Below, one piece after another: positions 31,169-41,577 of a stretch of 64,000 nt of DNA. A program made the position numbers and the translations under genes. Position 1 is the stretch's first letter. Every line of letters begins with the position of its first letter. This DNA is from Cladosporium sp. IMV 00045. Taxonomy: Eukaryota; Ascomycota; Dothideomycetes; Cladosporiales; Cladosporiaceae. The notes beneath the pieces are model-generated. The model made no database searches, was not told where the DNA came from, and saw only the letters and a list, made by a program, of their open reading frames with translations. The stretch is from the NCBI GenBank assembly GCA_001931905.2, contig MSJI02000748.1, forward strand, positions 102,578-166,577. Direction: 5' to 3'.

Positions 31169-32346
31169 TTAGCGAGTTTTCCGATGCTCTGGCGCATGCG
31201 AGGTTTCTATGGTAGATAAAATGGTCAGTTCACATGCACTCAAGATTATTAGACACGCTAAAAGGTCTTACCGTAGTCCACATGCACGAAAGCTCTTCCA
31301 ACTCCCTCGATTGTCTCCAACATGTCTTGTAATCCTTGAGAAACATCATGGGTTTCGCGAAGACTGCGCTCAGGTGACATGACGATGTCCACCTCCACAA
31401 AGATATCTTCGCCCCAGTGGTATGCATGGATGGTGTCGATCTTCAAGATCATAGGGGAGTGCCGAATAGTGAGAAATGCAACCTCCTGCACCAGACTGGG
31501 CGAAGCTCCAGATCCACAAAGTTGCAAAAACTCTGACCGCACAGTGCCGATCCAGGTCATTATGATCACCGTGGCAATGAGCATGGCTCCAGCCGGGTCG
31601 ACCCACCATGCCAACTTGGCGCCAGCTGCAGAGGTGAAGATAGCGAATCCATACTCAAAGCAGTCGTTGCGATTATCTTCCCACAGCATCTCTAGTTGGC
31701 TGCTATGTTTTCTGAAGATGAAGCAGTATACAGCCAAAAAGAGTTTGATGCCGAAACCAGAAGCAGCAGCAACAATCGCAGCCACGGAGAACGTTCCCAG
31801 CTCGTGGTGATTGCTCGCCAGGGCTCGGATAGACTCAACGACCAGCACAAGAGAGACGGCCATCAATGCAAAGGCGAAGCAAATGTTGCCAGCATTGCCT
31901 AGTCTCTCCGCACCAGCTGGCCACTGGGGCGAATTGTTGAGCCTCTTTGACTTCCTATGGAGGTAATCCAGACCAATGTTGCTCACAGCTTCACAGCAGC
32001 TCTCGGCCATTGTGACAAAGAGAGATAGAGAAAGGGTTGTAACAGCCGCGTAAATCTGAAGCGCCGCGACCAGTATGGTGCCGTAAATGGAGAGTGCAAC
32101 TGCAGCCTTGACGTGGAAAGCCGAGGATTCTTGTCGGTTATCCAACAACCGCGATACAGTGGGGTCCTCTGCCATTTGGACGAGGCGGTTGATGTGCAAA
32201 TTTTGTTCCGTATGGTAGCGATTCGCATGCCGAGTTCGTCGATGGATTAATTTATTCCATGGTGAGATGCTTGGTGGGTCGACGATGGAGTGTCGCAGCT
32301 GCTCCAGCTCGCAATCATTTGACATTGTGTATGTCTCGGTAGCCAT
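31169..32346 (-). CDS. Cation diffusion facilitator (CDF) metal transporter
   Basis: Exons 32346-31272 and 31206-31169 encode 370 residues. The 65-nt intron (gtaaga...catag) lies near the 3' end, and splicing replaces a premature stop with the family end HVDYETSHAPEHR. There is a cytosolic N-terminus (about 75 residues), six predicted membrane spans (about 76-275) and a C-terminal CDF dimerisation domain. In the fifth span DNRND (D224, D228) keeps the usual D-x3-D metal site. In the second span the equivalent pair is E115-SCC-E119, where most CDFs have D-x3-D or H-x3-D. These transporters use proton exchange to move Zn2+, Mn2+ or Fe2+ out of the cytosol. The fungal relatives it resembles are mostly Mn/Fe-type, but the altered site makes specificity uncertain. 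Confidence 0.87.
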
Positions 32347-33013
32347 AATTGTCGTCGTTCGAAGGAATGCCTTCCTGGGTGTAGATTCATGATACCTTCC
32401 GCTGGGAAGATGTGGTCATACAAACCAACAAGCACTGCCAAGCTTCTGCGGCAGATTGCTTGGGATATTGCTGATTAAGGGATGGCAAGGGGCCAAAGGG
32501 ATACCGCATTTGCCGATGTTGCCTGGATTGCAAGCGTCGACGTCATCAATTCACTTTCGTGTCGACTACGATCCACAAGCAAAAGATCTCGACTTTGCAT
32601 AGCCACTCACCTTGTTGACTTTAATAGCGTGCTCAATTAGTGCCAACCTTACACGTTCAACCACCGCACCGCTACATCGGTAGTTAGTGGAGCCTTAGAT
32701 CGACCGAACACGCAAGTAGATGATGAGGAATTACTTAATGCGTTTGTGCAGGCTTATGCTAGACACATAGATCAAGGAGTCTACGTGGTCAAGCAGTATT
32801 GCTATGCAGCATTTGGGCGCAAGAGAAAAAGGATCACAGGGTATTTTGCCCTTCGATGCTCGCAACTACGTCAAGATCTATTCGTTAGTGGAACCAGTTG
32901 AGTGTATGCCGTTGTCTGGAAGCACACAAAATGCTTCCGCTTGTATGTACAGCCTAATACATGGGTCCCTGCGACACATCAGCCGAGAAGGTGTAGTTGT
33001 TAAACATTCTACT
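32347..33013. other. Spacer upstream of the CDF gene, no gene seen
   Basis: 667 bp containing the CDF promoter and the 3' flank of the decayed GMC gene. No coding or RNA signature. Confidence 0.4.
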
Positions 33014-33800
33014 TCAGGGCTCAATATCCACCATCTCCAAACCCAGGTCTTCCCATATCAGATCCGCGCCTCTCTCCGTAACAGCATACACAGTGCTCAC
33101 GAGGTTTCTTCTGGGAATGATGGGAAACTTACTGGCATCTACCACTCTCACGTTTGCAGCCCCGTAAACCTTGAGTCTCGAATCGACTACGCCTCGATAT
33201 GTTCAGGCAACATGGCGCATGAGCCGCAAGGATGGTAGTTGGTTGTAGCTGTATGCCTCAGAACATCCTCTGCAGAATTGAGATCCAGGACAGGAGAATC
33301 TCGTTTGCCGGTTCGTTTGATCATTTCGGAGAACGCGGGTGCATCGGCCAGAGTCTGCAACACCAACAAGTGGCAGGCGTAGCCTTCAACATCGAATTGG
33401 TTGCTATAATAGTTGAATCTGCCCTCTGGCATTGTGTTCACATTGGAAGACTGAATGCGAACGCATCCTCTGGAAAGCGGATGGGAGAGCGTGGCGCAAA
33501 ATGTGATGCACTTGCCAGCTCCAAGTTCTGGGCTCGGGAGTGGTGCTACTGGGTTGTGAACAAGGTATGCTGTCGCACTCGCTTCCGTGCAAGAAAAAGT
33601 CGTATTCTTGATGAATACACTATACTTACGTTTGAAGGGCGCCAGATGTTGTTTGTCGCAATCAGAGCAGTGGTTCAGGCGATATCTTCCCTCAAGTTGC
33701 TGCATCTCTTTTGTTGACGAGAGTTGAGCAAGTGACATGTGCACAAATATGTAAGCCGCCATCTCGACCCACGGCCCCGAGCAGTCATTGGAAGTAAAAC
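33014..33800 (-). pseudogene. Decayed GMC-family oxidoreductase (3' part only)
   Basis: The minus strand encodes the C-terminal part of a glucose-methanol-choline flavoenzyme. It shows LSHPLSRGCVRIQSSN, a substrate-domain stretch, the active-site block YHPCGSCAM, and, in another frame, VVDSRLKVYGAANVRVVDAS and PRRNLVSTVYAVTERGADLI with a stop at 33016-33014. The frame changes by one base near 33190, just after HPCGSCAMLPEHIE, with no splice signals there. The N-terminal half, including the FAD-binding GxGxxG motif, is absent: upstream sequence (to about 34020) reads as unrelated residues. Intact members have about 550-650 residues and oxidise alcohols or sugars. Truncation plus frameshift mark it as a relic. 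Confidence 0.8.
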
Positions 33801-34620
33801 CTCTCTGCTTCCTTTCTGGACACTGACGGGTAGTTGTCAGCGGCGGCTTAGATGCCTCTGAACGATATCCATGCGCGGATATGGTCTTGCAGGGGTACCC
33901 TGACGGATGGATTATAGTAACGACATCAATACTTTGTTTTCCTATTCCTGAATTCTGAATCCCGCAGTCCATATTGTTTCGCAATCGATAAGCGCGCGAG
34001 CTTCCTTCAGGATTATAGCTCCTAGTGAAACATCAGAACGTCGTCGAACTGGGATCGCAAATCAACATTCGACAAAGAAGGCAAGTGAGGAACCAGGAAA
34101 CGAAGAACCCGAAAGCGAGAACCAGAGAACAGGAAAGGGTGATTAGAAGAGGCAAGCTAGCTAGATGCTATTGTCATTCATCTCTAGCACACGTTCTGGC
34201 AATCGAGATCGCACCTTTTTCTAGTTAGATGACTTTTCACTACGTATGTATTCATAGTCTTTCACCTGGAACTACGGATTCATTACTTGTTTGATAGAAG
34301 TGGTTTTGATCCCTAGCTTAAAGCTGACCGCAATCTGCTAATCGAGAAGACTATATGTACAAATGTTTCATAGCCTACCGCAGAGCAGGAACATAGTACC
34401 TAGCTTTCCTATCCGGCCTTTTTTTTTCCCGCAGTATCACATCAACTCTAACTTGACCCGAGTTTGACAAGTGCAATTTCCAACCTTCGACATTTGCGAT
34501 TCCCGACCCTAACTAGTCCTAACACAAGAGGAGTCGGCCAGCAGTCGGGTTCCCACAGCATTTAGACAACAACATGCTGGGATCCTTTAACGAAGAACGA
34601 CGTTGAGAATGGGGGATTTT

Positions 34621-34660
34621 GGACGGGATGCCCAATTTTCACTGACCTGTGATCGTATGT
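34621..34660 (-). pseudogene. Truncated 5S rRNA fragment (first 40 nt)
   Basis: Read from 34660 to 34621 this is the first 40 nt of 5S rRNA, with 3 differences from the complete gene at 30748 (positions 9, 12 and 26). It ends exactly after CATCCCGTCC and continues into unrelated AAAATCCCCC. Its 5' flank matches that of the full gene at identical spacing: the acataagc.caagttca block lies 48 bp and gccagatctgagt 92 bp from the 5S start in both. So this is a copied 5S locus that lost two thirds of the RNA gene. Confidence 0.85.
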
Positions 34661-35930
34661 GCTCGTACCAAATTCAATTGTGTCTATGACCATTAACATA
34701 GATAGACACATAAGCTCAAGTTCAAGCTTGGCTCAATGACAGAGGCTCAAAGCCAGATCTGAGTGTCATGATAAAGTGGAAGACTGCGGAGAAAGGTCTG
34801 AAAAACATCTTCTTATCAGGCCAGGGTCGGAAAGCCTCATGCCCTGATCATAAGCATAGATCGAGGCTGATAAGGCGCCATAGTTGACAGAATGGGACAA
34901 AGAACCTGGAATAGTCATCGGACGGCGTGACCCGTTTCTCGATGGCGACGTGCGTAAACTTCTACTTTGCTAAATCAAACTCTGGGCCCAGTCCTTTGGC
35001 TGCGGAACCTGGTCCTATCGTTCACAGCACTGTAGCGACCTTCTAGGGTATGCATCAGTTCTGTAGATAGAATTGGGTCTCTTCGCAAAGTCATGGATCT
35101 TGCGTAACGGGGTTTCCCATTGCACACATCACATTACTAGGATGCCAGTATAATGGGATCGTTCACATCCTAGCAATATATCTGTCTTTCACGTCATTCA
35201 GCGCGTCATTCAGCAATGTGAACTGATCCATTGCTTCGATCAACATAAAGATGGATAGACACACTCAGCTACTGGATTAAAGACAGGGATTGTGGGTAGC
35301 TTTGAACTAAGAATAAAACAGGTACCTCGAAAGCTAAAATGTCCGATCCTATCCAAGCTCAGATTGCTAGAGAGACTCAGCTCAGATTACCCCATGCTTC
35401 GAGACTGCTTTGAGATGGTGGCTTGTGAGACAAATTGCACGTGTTGGTCTATGCAACGTCACCTTCTCTCTCTTGAGGATGCTCCGGAGTACAAATCTCT
35501 CTGACAATACTTTGACAATACCTGCTTTCAACCAGACGTACGCAGACATCGTCCTACCATTCGAATGTCTGTTAAAGATGGCTCATTCAAATCGTCTCTG
35601 CAACAAGCTCCGCGAAGTCTCGATGTGTTCCATGGCGTTGAGCAATGGTCATGAAGTGGCGTTACCGCTGAGTATTGTCCATTGCAGTACCGGGAAATGC
35701 CACGCGCGTGCCATTTTAGGTGATTGTTGACTCTTTTGCGCCACGGGCCTAAGCGATCGGCGAGTCTACCAGACCTATTGAGCTGCAGGATTCATGGGTT
35801 CGGTATCTGACCTGGCTGCTGCGCAATTGAGTGCGGCGCAGGTCTCAGACAAGCAAGGACCTGAAGCCTCTAAAGCCTCCAGAACGAGGGAATGCTCGTG
35901 AGACAAGGTAAGCGTAAACTCTACTAGACG

Positions 35931-35975
35931 CATACCAAGCATAACAAGCATACCAAGCATACCAAGCATATTGAG
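35931..35975. repeat. 9-bp tandem repeat, about five units
   Basis: Consecutive units read cataccaag, cataacaag, cataccaag, cataccaag and catattgag. Three are identical and the others differ at one or a few bases. No gene is associated; the minus-strand frame through it gives a meaningless LGM-type repeat. Confidence 0.85.
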
Positions 35976-36323
35976 CAACTGTGGAGTAGCCTGGACGTTC
36001 CTGGATATCACGGGTCGTTCGCATGTTTTAGGTATGCTTGTGACCCTCGCGTGATATAGCCCCACGCGCACTGATAGCTTAGGAAACGTTCGTGCTAAAT
36101 ACACTTCAGCGATCCGTGGAGGGCAAGAGTCTGGACAGCTGCTTCCATCGTTATTCGTGGGATCCCGCGACGACATGAGAAAATACTGCTGGAAGTCAGC
36201 CATTGCTGATTCACGCCTGGCCAGGCTTCTGATCAGCAGGCCACGCGTACCGCATGTTCCATTCGTGATAGTTTGGACGTGGTATGAGGCGTTGCAGGTG
36301 GTGTTCGCTATGTGTGAAACGAG

Positions 36324-36330
36324 TATAAAT
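36324..36330 (+). promoter_or_regulatory. TATA box of the secreted Thr-rich protein gene
   Basis: TATAAAT lies 71 bp upstream of the ATG at 36401, followed by a CA/CT-rich leader (ctctctgcacctcc). Spacing fits a transcription start near 36355 and a leader of about 45 nt. A consensus TATA box is uncommon among the housekeeping genes here and hints at regulated expression. Confidence 0.55.
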
Positions 36331-36400
36331 CAGCACTGCTCTCTGCACCTCCAATCGACCTTCAGACACCTCCAATGCCATCTTCCAACTTTACACAGCT

Positions 36401-37662
36401 ATGAACTTGTACAGTCAGCTATTGCAGCAGTTGCTGTTGGCCTTGGCCTGGGCCACTTTCCTTGCAAGTGCTCAGAAGCCTCTGACCAAGTCATACTGTA
36501 CCACTGCATTCACCACCAAATCTACGAGCCCCGTAAAGACCCAGTCGGCTGCTCTTACGTTCACGAAGACCCCGACCAAGTATGTAACCAGCACGCCAAG
36601 TACTACGACCACGCCTCCTCCGTCGACCATAACGTCAACCGTCGCTACTATAACTACGACTACTACTACAGCTGCTCAGATCACGGTCCGTCGTCACCTA
36701 TATATGCTGATTCGAAACGTCCAGCCTGACATATCCTAGAATACATTTACGGAAACGTCCACAGATGTGACAGTAGTTACGGTTGAAGCACCCACGAGCA
36801 CCTACACGTCAACAGTCACCGAAAGTACAGAGACGACCGTAACCAGCACGTCTACAGTACCAACTCCAGCTGGATTTATTCCGATCCAGACCAGTGTGGG
36901 CAAAGCTCCACCGAGCAAAAAGAAGCGTGATGCTGCACTCTCGCTTCCAAACAGCGGTACTCTGATCGCTCGTGCTAACGCAATAAGGGCCGTGAAGAAC
37001 GGTGGCTCATGTGCTAAACCTCTCCCACGTTACCCAAAGAAGGTATCCTGTCTGGTCCAAGTGACTGTTTTCGCGCCGGCGAAGACGATTGTGAGAACGG
37101 CCAAAACGACGAAGACGATCGCGGCTCCTGCTCAGACCTCAACCATCCTCTCAACGACCACTTTGGAGGCAACTACAACCGTTATTCCATCGCCTGCTTC
37201 CACAACCGAGACTACGACGACTACTATCACCTTGCAAGCGACGACAACTCCTAGCACTACCATCACAACTACTACGACCACGACCAACACTGTGCAAGCT
37301 CCAGCAGCGACCTACTACGCCCAGTGTCAACCTGACAATTTTGTAAGTTCACGAGCATGATCCGGACACTATGTAACAATTGCTGATATTACTCCAAGAT
37401 CGGGACCAACGGATGGGGTGGTTCGGGAAGTGCCTTTGAGAACCTGGTCAGCGGTATCACGTCTGCATACGACTGCTGTGCAGCCTGCGCGCAGCAAGCT
37501 GGATGCGAGTATGGTGCCTACCAGGACCAAGGCTTCGGTTGTCTTTTGCTCTACAACAGCGGGCAAACGTGCACAGATACCGACCAGTTTGCACTCGACC
37601 AGAGTGTGAACCGATACACGGCGATGAACGGCTGTGTGAATGCGAAGTACGCTTCGGGTTGA
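36401..37662 (+). CDS. Secreted Thr/Ser-rich protein with a C-terminal apple/PAN-like cysteine domain
   Basis: Exons 36401-36685, 36740-37342 and 37399-37662 encode 383 residues; introns of 54 nt (gtccgt...cctag) and 56 nt (gtaagt...ccaag) both join in phase 0. A signal peptide covers about 1-24 (LLLALAWATFLASA). Two long Thr/Ser/Pro-rich stretches (about 45-135 and 195-285) should be heavily O-mannosylated. Between them is SKKKRDAA, a likely Kex2 cleavage site. The last 88 residues have an apple-like pattern: AYDCCAACAQQAGCEYGAY, then GCLLLYNSGQTC and a final NGC. There is no hydrophobic GPI-anchor tail, so it is probably secreted or held in the wall by binding. Apple domains bind protein or sugar; no enzyme motif is present. 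The first donor is weak, so that boundary is less certain. Confidence 0.75.
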
Positions 37663-38359
37663 GCGCCGGAAAGCTAGGCCGGACGGGTATGCAATCAGGG
37701 AAAATGGCTTATTGTACTTCTAGTTCCTGATTTGTTTTGCCTGCGTGGAAGTTGGTAATGGAATGAGCAGCGCAATGAGATAACCTCATAATCATGACTT
37801 CGATGCCCAACATTTGCCGTTCCAACGTGGGATCGTCTCTAAGTCGCCGTGGTATGACTTGTAAAATAGTCCTAAGGGAACAGAAATTGTCCTCACGGGG
37901 TTCTCTGATTGTAAATTCAGAATCAGGGACTTGGAATATTTGATTGGATATGGGAATGATTTTTTGTCCTAATGATGCAGTGGTGAACCAGGATTGGGAC
38001 ACCCGAATAGCTTGCACCACGATTTCAAGAGCACTGAGACTTATTAATGATTATCAACGAAGGCCATATTAGGGAATTTCGGACTGGATGCCCACATTTC
38101 ACTGATCTATCGTCGTGTGTGCGTTGTATTTGATCTCAATGAAAAGTCAAGATATAATCGGAATCTGCGTAGAAATATATCAACAGTGACCTGAAGCTGC
38201 TGCGGAAAGAGCAAAATTTGGCGATCCATGATCAAGAACTGGACGATAAAATCGGTCGAAAATTCGATGGAAGCCCCTACGATGTCTTGTGTTGACTTAC
38301 AGTCGTCGCCGGAGCTTGAGGTACGTTGAATCGCTACATTCGGAGACCCCCATTCCAAC
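37663..38359. other. Convergent spacer with a 5S fragment
   Basis: 697 bp between the secreted-protein and CorA genes. Apart from the 40-nt 5S fragment at 38081-38120, no feature was recognised. Confidence 0.45.
38081..38120 (-). pseudogene. Second truncated 5S rRNA fragment (first 40 nt)
   Basis: Read from 38120 to 38081 it matches nt 1-40 of 5S rRNA with 6 differences from the complete gene at 30748. It ends at the same base as the fragment at 34621 and continues GAAATTCCC, similar to the other fragment's AAAATCCCC. Its 5' flank does not match the other two copies, so it is older or was formed differently. Confidence 0.78.
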
Positions 38360-40388
38360 TTACTCCATCTTTTCCAATTTTTGTGCTTCCACATCCCACT
38401 CTTTCATCTGCCGTCGGAACCCTTGAATCTTCCGGTAGAGCCATAGTCGCTTGACTCTCTGCTTGAATGCAAAGAGCTTTCTGTAGAAGCGCCCGCCTCG
38501 GATCCTTCTCATCCTTCTCGTGAACAGCATCCTGCCAACACGCCAATAAGACAGCAAACTCCTTACAACGATACAAACAAAAATGCTACCAATGTTAGCT
38601 CCAAACACCACGCCCCAAGCCTTGACTACCGACCATCTGTCTGGAGCAGTCTTGTCATCGCCAATCTCTGTGATGTTCATCCCAAAGATTCCTGTAACAA
38701 GAGTCATGGGCAGATAAATTGAGGCGAGGACTGCCAATACGACTGTCCATTCCGTCTGACGTCTCATCACTCTTGCATCTTCGACCTGAACCGATCCGAT
38801 GACGAGCTGGATCTCCTCGTTCACTGTCTTTGACATCGTCCTTAGTCTCTCTTCGTATTCTTTCAGCAGGACAGGGATGTCCCTAATACTAAGTGATCTT
38901 TGCTGCTTGGGATCCACGGTCAGTGCTGCATTGGGTTTCACTCGCCAGAATTGATCCACAGTAAGTTTTCTTCCGTCAACATCAAACTCCATGAAACTTG
39001 CTGTGCAAAGGATCTCAAACTCTCTCTGTGCAACACTTAATAGCGTTTGAGCTTCAGCCAGTTGACCACACACTTCCGTGAGAGCCTCGAAAGCCTGGGC
39101 TCCTGTCGTGATTGTGACCTCTTGTTGGAGTTCCTGCAAATGAGATCCCAGTCGTAGCACCATTTGACGCCAGCCTGTTTCGGCCAGTAGCCATGTGAAG
39201 ACACACACATTCAACCGATTGTCTGGATTGAATTGATCCCAGACGGCAGTCGGCATAATCCGCGAATCGAAAATTGACTGTAGCGTATGATCCGTAAAGA
39301 GTGATTCGACCAAGCTCAAGACATCTCCCATGCTCTCACCGTGAATGCGAGATCTCACTGGTATCCTGGGTATCCTTGGCCCAGGACCAAGAATATCACT
39401 ATAGTCGAGACCACCATAGTCGAGACGAATTGTTCCGCTAGAGAGCTTCTCCGAAATTTGACCTACGCCTGGCGGACTATCAACTAACAACAAGTCTGAG
39501 GATAAACAGTCAGCGACAATGGTGTCGAGTTACATCGATGCGACAACACTCACAAAAACCAGCCTCCAAACGGAAACAAGTAATCCGACAGCTAATACGT
39601 CTCCAGTAGCTCAGAGCATCTCTCTCGTATACATCTGTGCGATAATCATGGCGTCCAAGACCTCCAGAGATCTTGAGAATATGCTTCTGCGCTTCTCCGT
39701 GCGTTGCCTCGAACCTGATATCCAGGTGAAACCCGTGCTTCCAGCCGAAGTGAAGTTCGTCAGGCTGGTCTTGACCTCGCATCTGTATGGCCATGAAGTT
39801 ACCTGATGAGTTCACATTGACCGCTGCACCGGGATAATCTGTAACCAGGCGTTCATTGATAGTATGAACATTGCCGTGTGGAACGGGTAAGTCACCGAAG
39901 CGAACAGTGTGCTCGGCAAATATTGCAGGATCTATGACTCCTGGATATTTCGCACGTAGTTCTTGGTAGCATTTGAGGTTGACGTCCTCAATGACAAGAG
40001 TGCCGTGGCCCTTTGGACGTGACAATTTCCGGCGGGAATCCACTCTGTCAAAATTCGGTTCATGTCCAAGGGGGAAGAGGTGCCCTCCCCATGTAGACAT
40101 GAACATGACACGGCTCTTTCGATCCCCGAAGGAGAGCGCCATGTCGGAGTGATCTGGTATGAATTCTTTGAGGATGTCTTCCAATGACTTTGCCGCTAGG
40201 TTGATATCATCGGAACCATGATCAGCAATTCGCGACGCCAGAGATAAGTTTGTGTCAGATCGCTGCAATGATGGTAACAGAAGTTGCCGGGATTTCTGAT
40301 TCTGCTGACGTCCACCCGTGGCAAGCTCTGTAGGTCGACTCAAGTCCTCTGCGTTCTGTCGATCTAGCGACAGTGCCAGATCGTCCAT
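38360..40388 (-). CDS. CorA-type Mg2+/divalent cation channel-like protein
   Basis: Exons 40388-39554 and 39495-38360 encode 656 residues; the 58-nt intron (gtgagt, branch cgctgac, end cctcag) joins RLEAGFYLLLVDSPPGV. The start is the first in-frame ATG (MDDLALSLDR); the frame extends upstream only without an ATG. A long cytosolic part with beta/alpha character precedes a helical stalk. The first membrane span (about 527-547) leads into GMNITEI, with the CorA signature GMN at 550-552, and a second span (about 565-590) follows. A basic Arg/Lys-rich tail ends the protein. CorA channels are pentamers passing Mg2+ (or Zn2+/Ni2+). This fungal subgroup with a large N-terminal region is widespread in plant-associated fungi; its substrate is not known to me. 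Confidence 0.82.
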
Positions 40389-41577
40389 CGTAGTGATTTG
40401 ACACAGCGTAGTTCGACTTTGAATGAATTGTGCGATACTCGGCAACAGATAGCTGGTTTAGATATTTGAAAGTAGGGGAATCTGGGAGAGGACGAATCCT
40501 CAGCCTCATACTATTTCTAGCATCCTGCTTGATCGTCAAAGCTGCTGTCAACCTGGAGCAGCCACATTTCTTTCTTACCAATTAGCTCACGCTTTGCACT
40601 CACACTGCATATGCCCACGAGCGTGCAGTCGCAGAAGTGTCGCGAAAACGCAAGTGTAAACAACGTGTTCGCTGAACTCATTAGTATCGGGACGCGTGCC
40701 CACTAGGTATGGAAACGTGCCAGTCCTGGCATTTTCAGCACGCCACGAAATGTGAATGAGACAATGTCTTGAGTGATAGCAACAATTCACAAAATTGCAA
40801 GGTGAACCTAGATTGGTGCACAAAAAGCAGACGGCCGAACCTGTAGGTGAGTATCAGAGTACGACCAAGATTCAACGACTGACGTGCTCTAGCATTTGAT
40901 AAGCCTAAGCCATTAGAGATCAGCTACGGCATACCCCGTGCTGCAACTGACTGCATACAATCATCAGCTGAACAAGAAGGAATGGCTCTCTGAGGCAGAA
41001 CCCTTGTCTTTGAGAATAGAGGCTCTGTCATCCTCGCGGCTAGGAAATATGCCTGGAGCCTGGATGAGCGTCTGCGAGGTGGATGAGTCCTCCTTGTGAA
41101 TCAGTTCAATGACAAATACCTGTAAGTACCGAGAGCTTGCACATGCGAACCACGCTGCACGAGCGATTTCTTTGGGTATGCCCAGTGGACCACTCGTGTG
41201 GTTGCGGGTTCGGTATCAAGCCAACGGGGCGAGTCACCTGCGTAGAAACAGAGTGAACGGCAGACAGCATTTCGAAGGCGGAAAACCGAAGGCTCCTGCT
41301 CACAATGTGGAGGTTCGCAGTGCCTCAGAAGTCGCAATTCAAAGCTGTGATAATTGCGCTTCTATAAGCCCTGATGAAAGACATATCCATGGCTCCCTTG
41401 ATGAGAGTATTGATGGGGTCGCGGCGGTTGTGATACATGCAAGATTTCGTCTTCGTGACTCTGGAGCCCACACAAATCTTCAGACCCTGGCTTTTGCTTG
41501 CTTTGCGGTCCCGCCAAGAACAAGAGCCTATTCCGACATCACCAAACCCAACATACTACTGAGCCAAAACAATAAAA
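40389..41577. other. Divergent spacer between the CorA-like and SET/MYND genes
   Basis: 1.2 kb between outward-facing genes. The plus-strand frame 41109-41588 (159 codons) overlaps the next gene's start and has no protein-like features. No operator or RNA gene was recognised. Confidence 0.45.

Larger units (their letters stand above)
33801..36323. other. Gene-free, relic-rich spacer
   Basis: About 2.5 kb without a supported gene. It holds a 5S fragment with duplicated 5' flank (34621-34764) and a 9-bp tandem repeat (35931-35975). A T-run followed by cccgcag near 34415-34435 resembles an acceptor but has no exon behind it. Frames up to about 140 codons overlap the tandem repeat and look spurious. 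Confidence 0.45.

Noticed and set aside
36157..36729. 190-codon plus-strand frame overlapping the start of the secreted-protein gene
   Set aside because: Another frame of the Thr-rich exon plus its promoter; lacks a signal peptide and runs through the TATA box.
30629..38120. First read as a dispersed transposon or MITE with three copies
   Set aside because: The shared sequence is the 5' end of 5S rRNA; one copy is a complete 5S gene. A 5S-derived element remains possible, but no transposon ends were seen.
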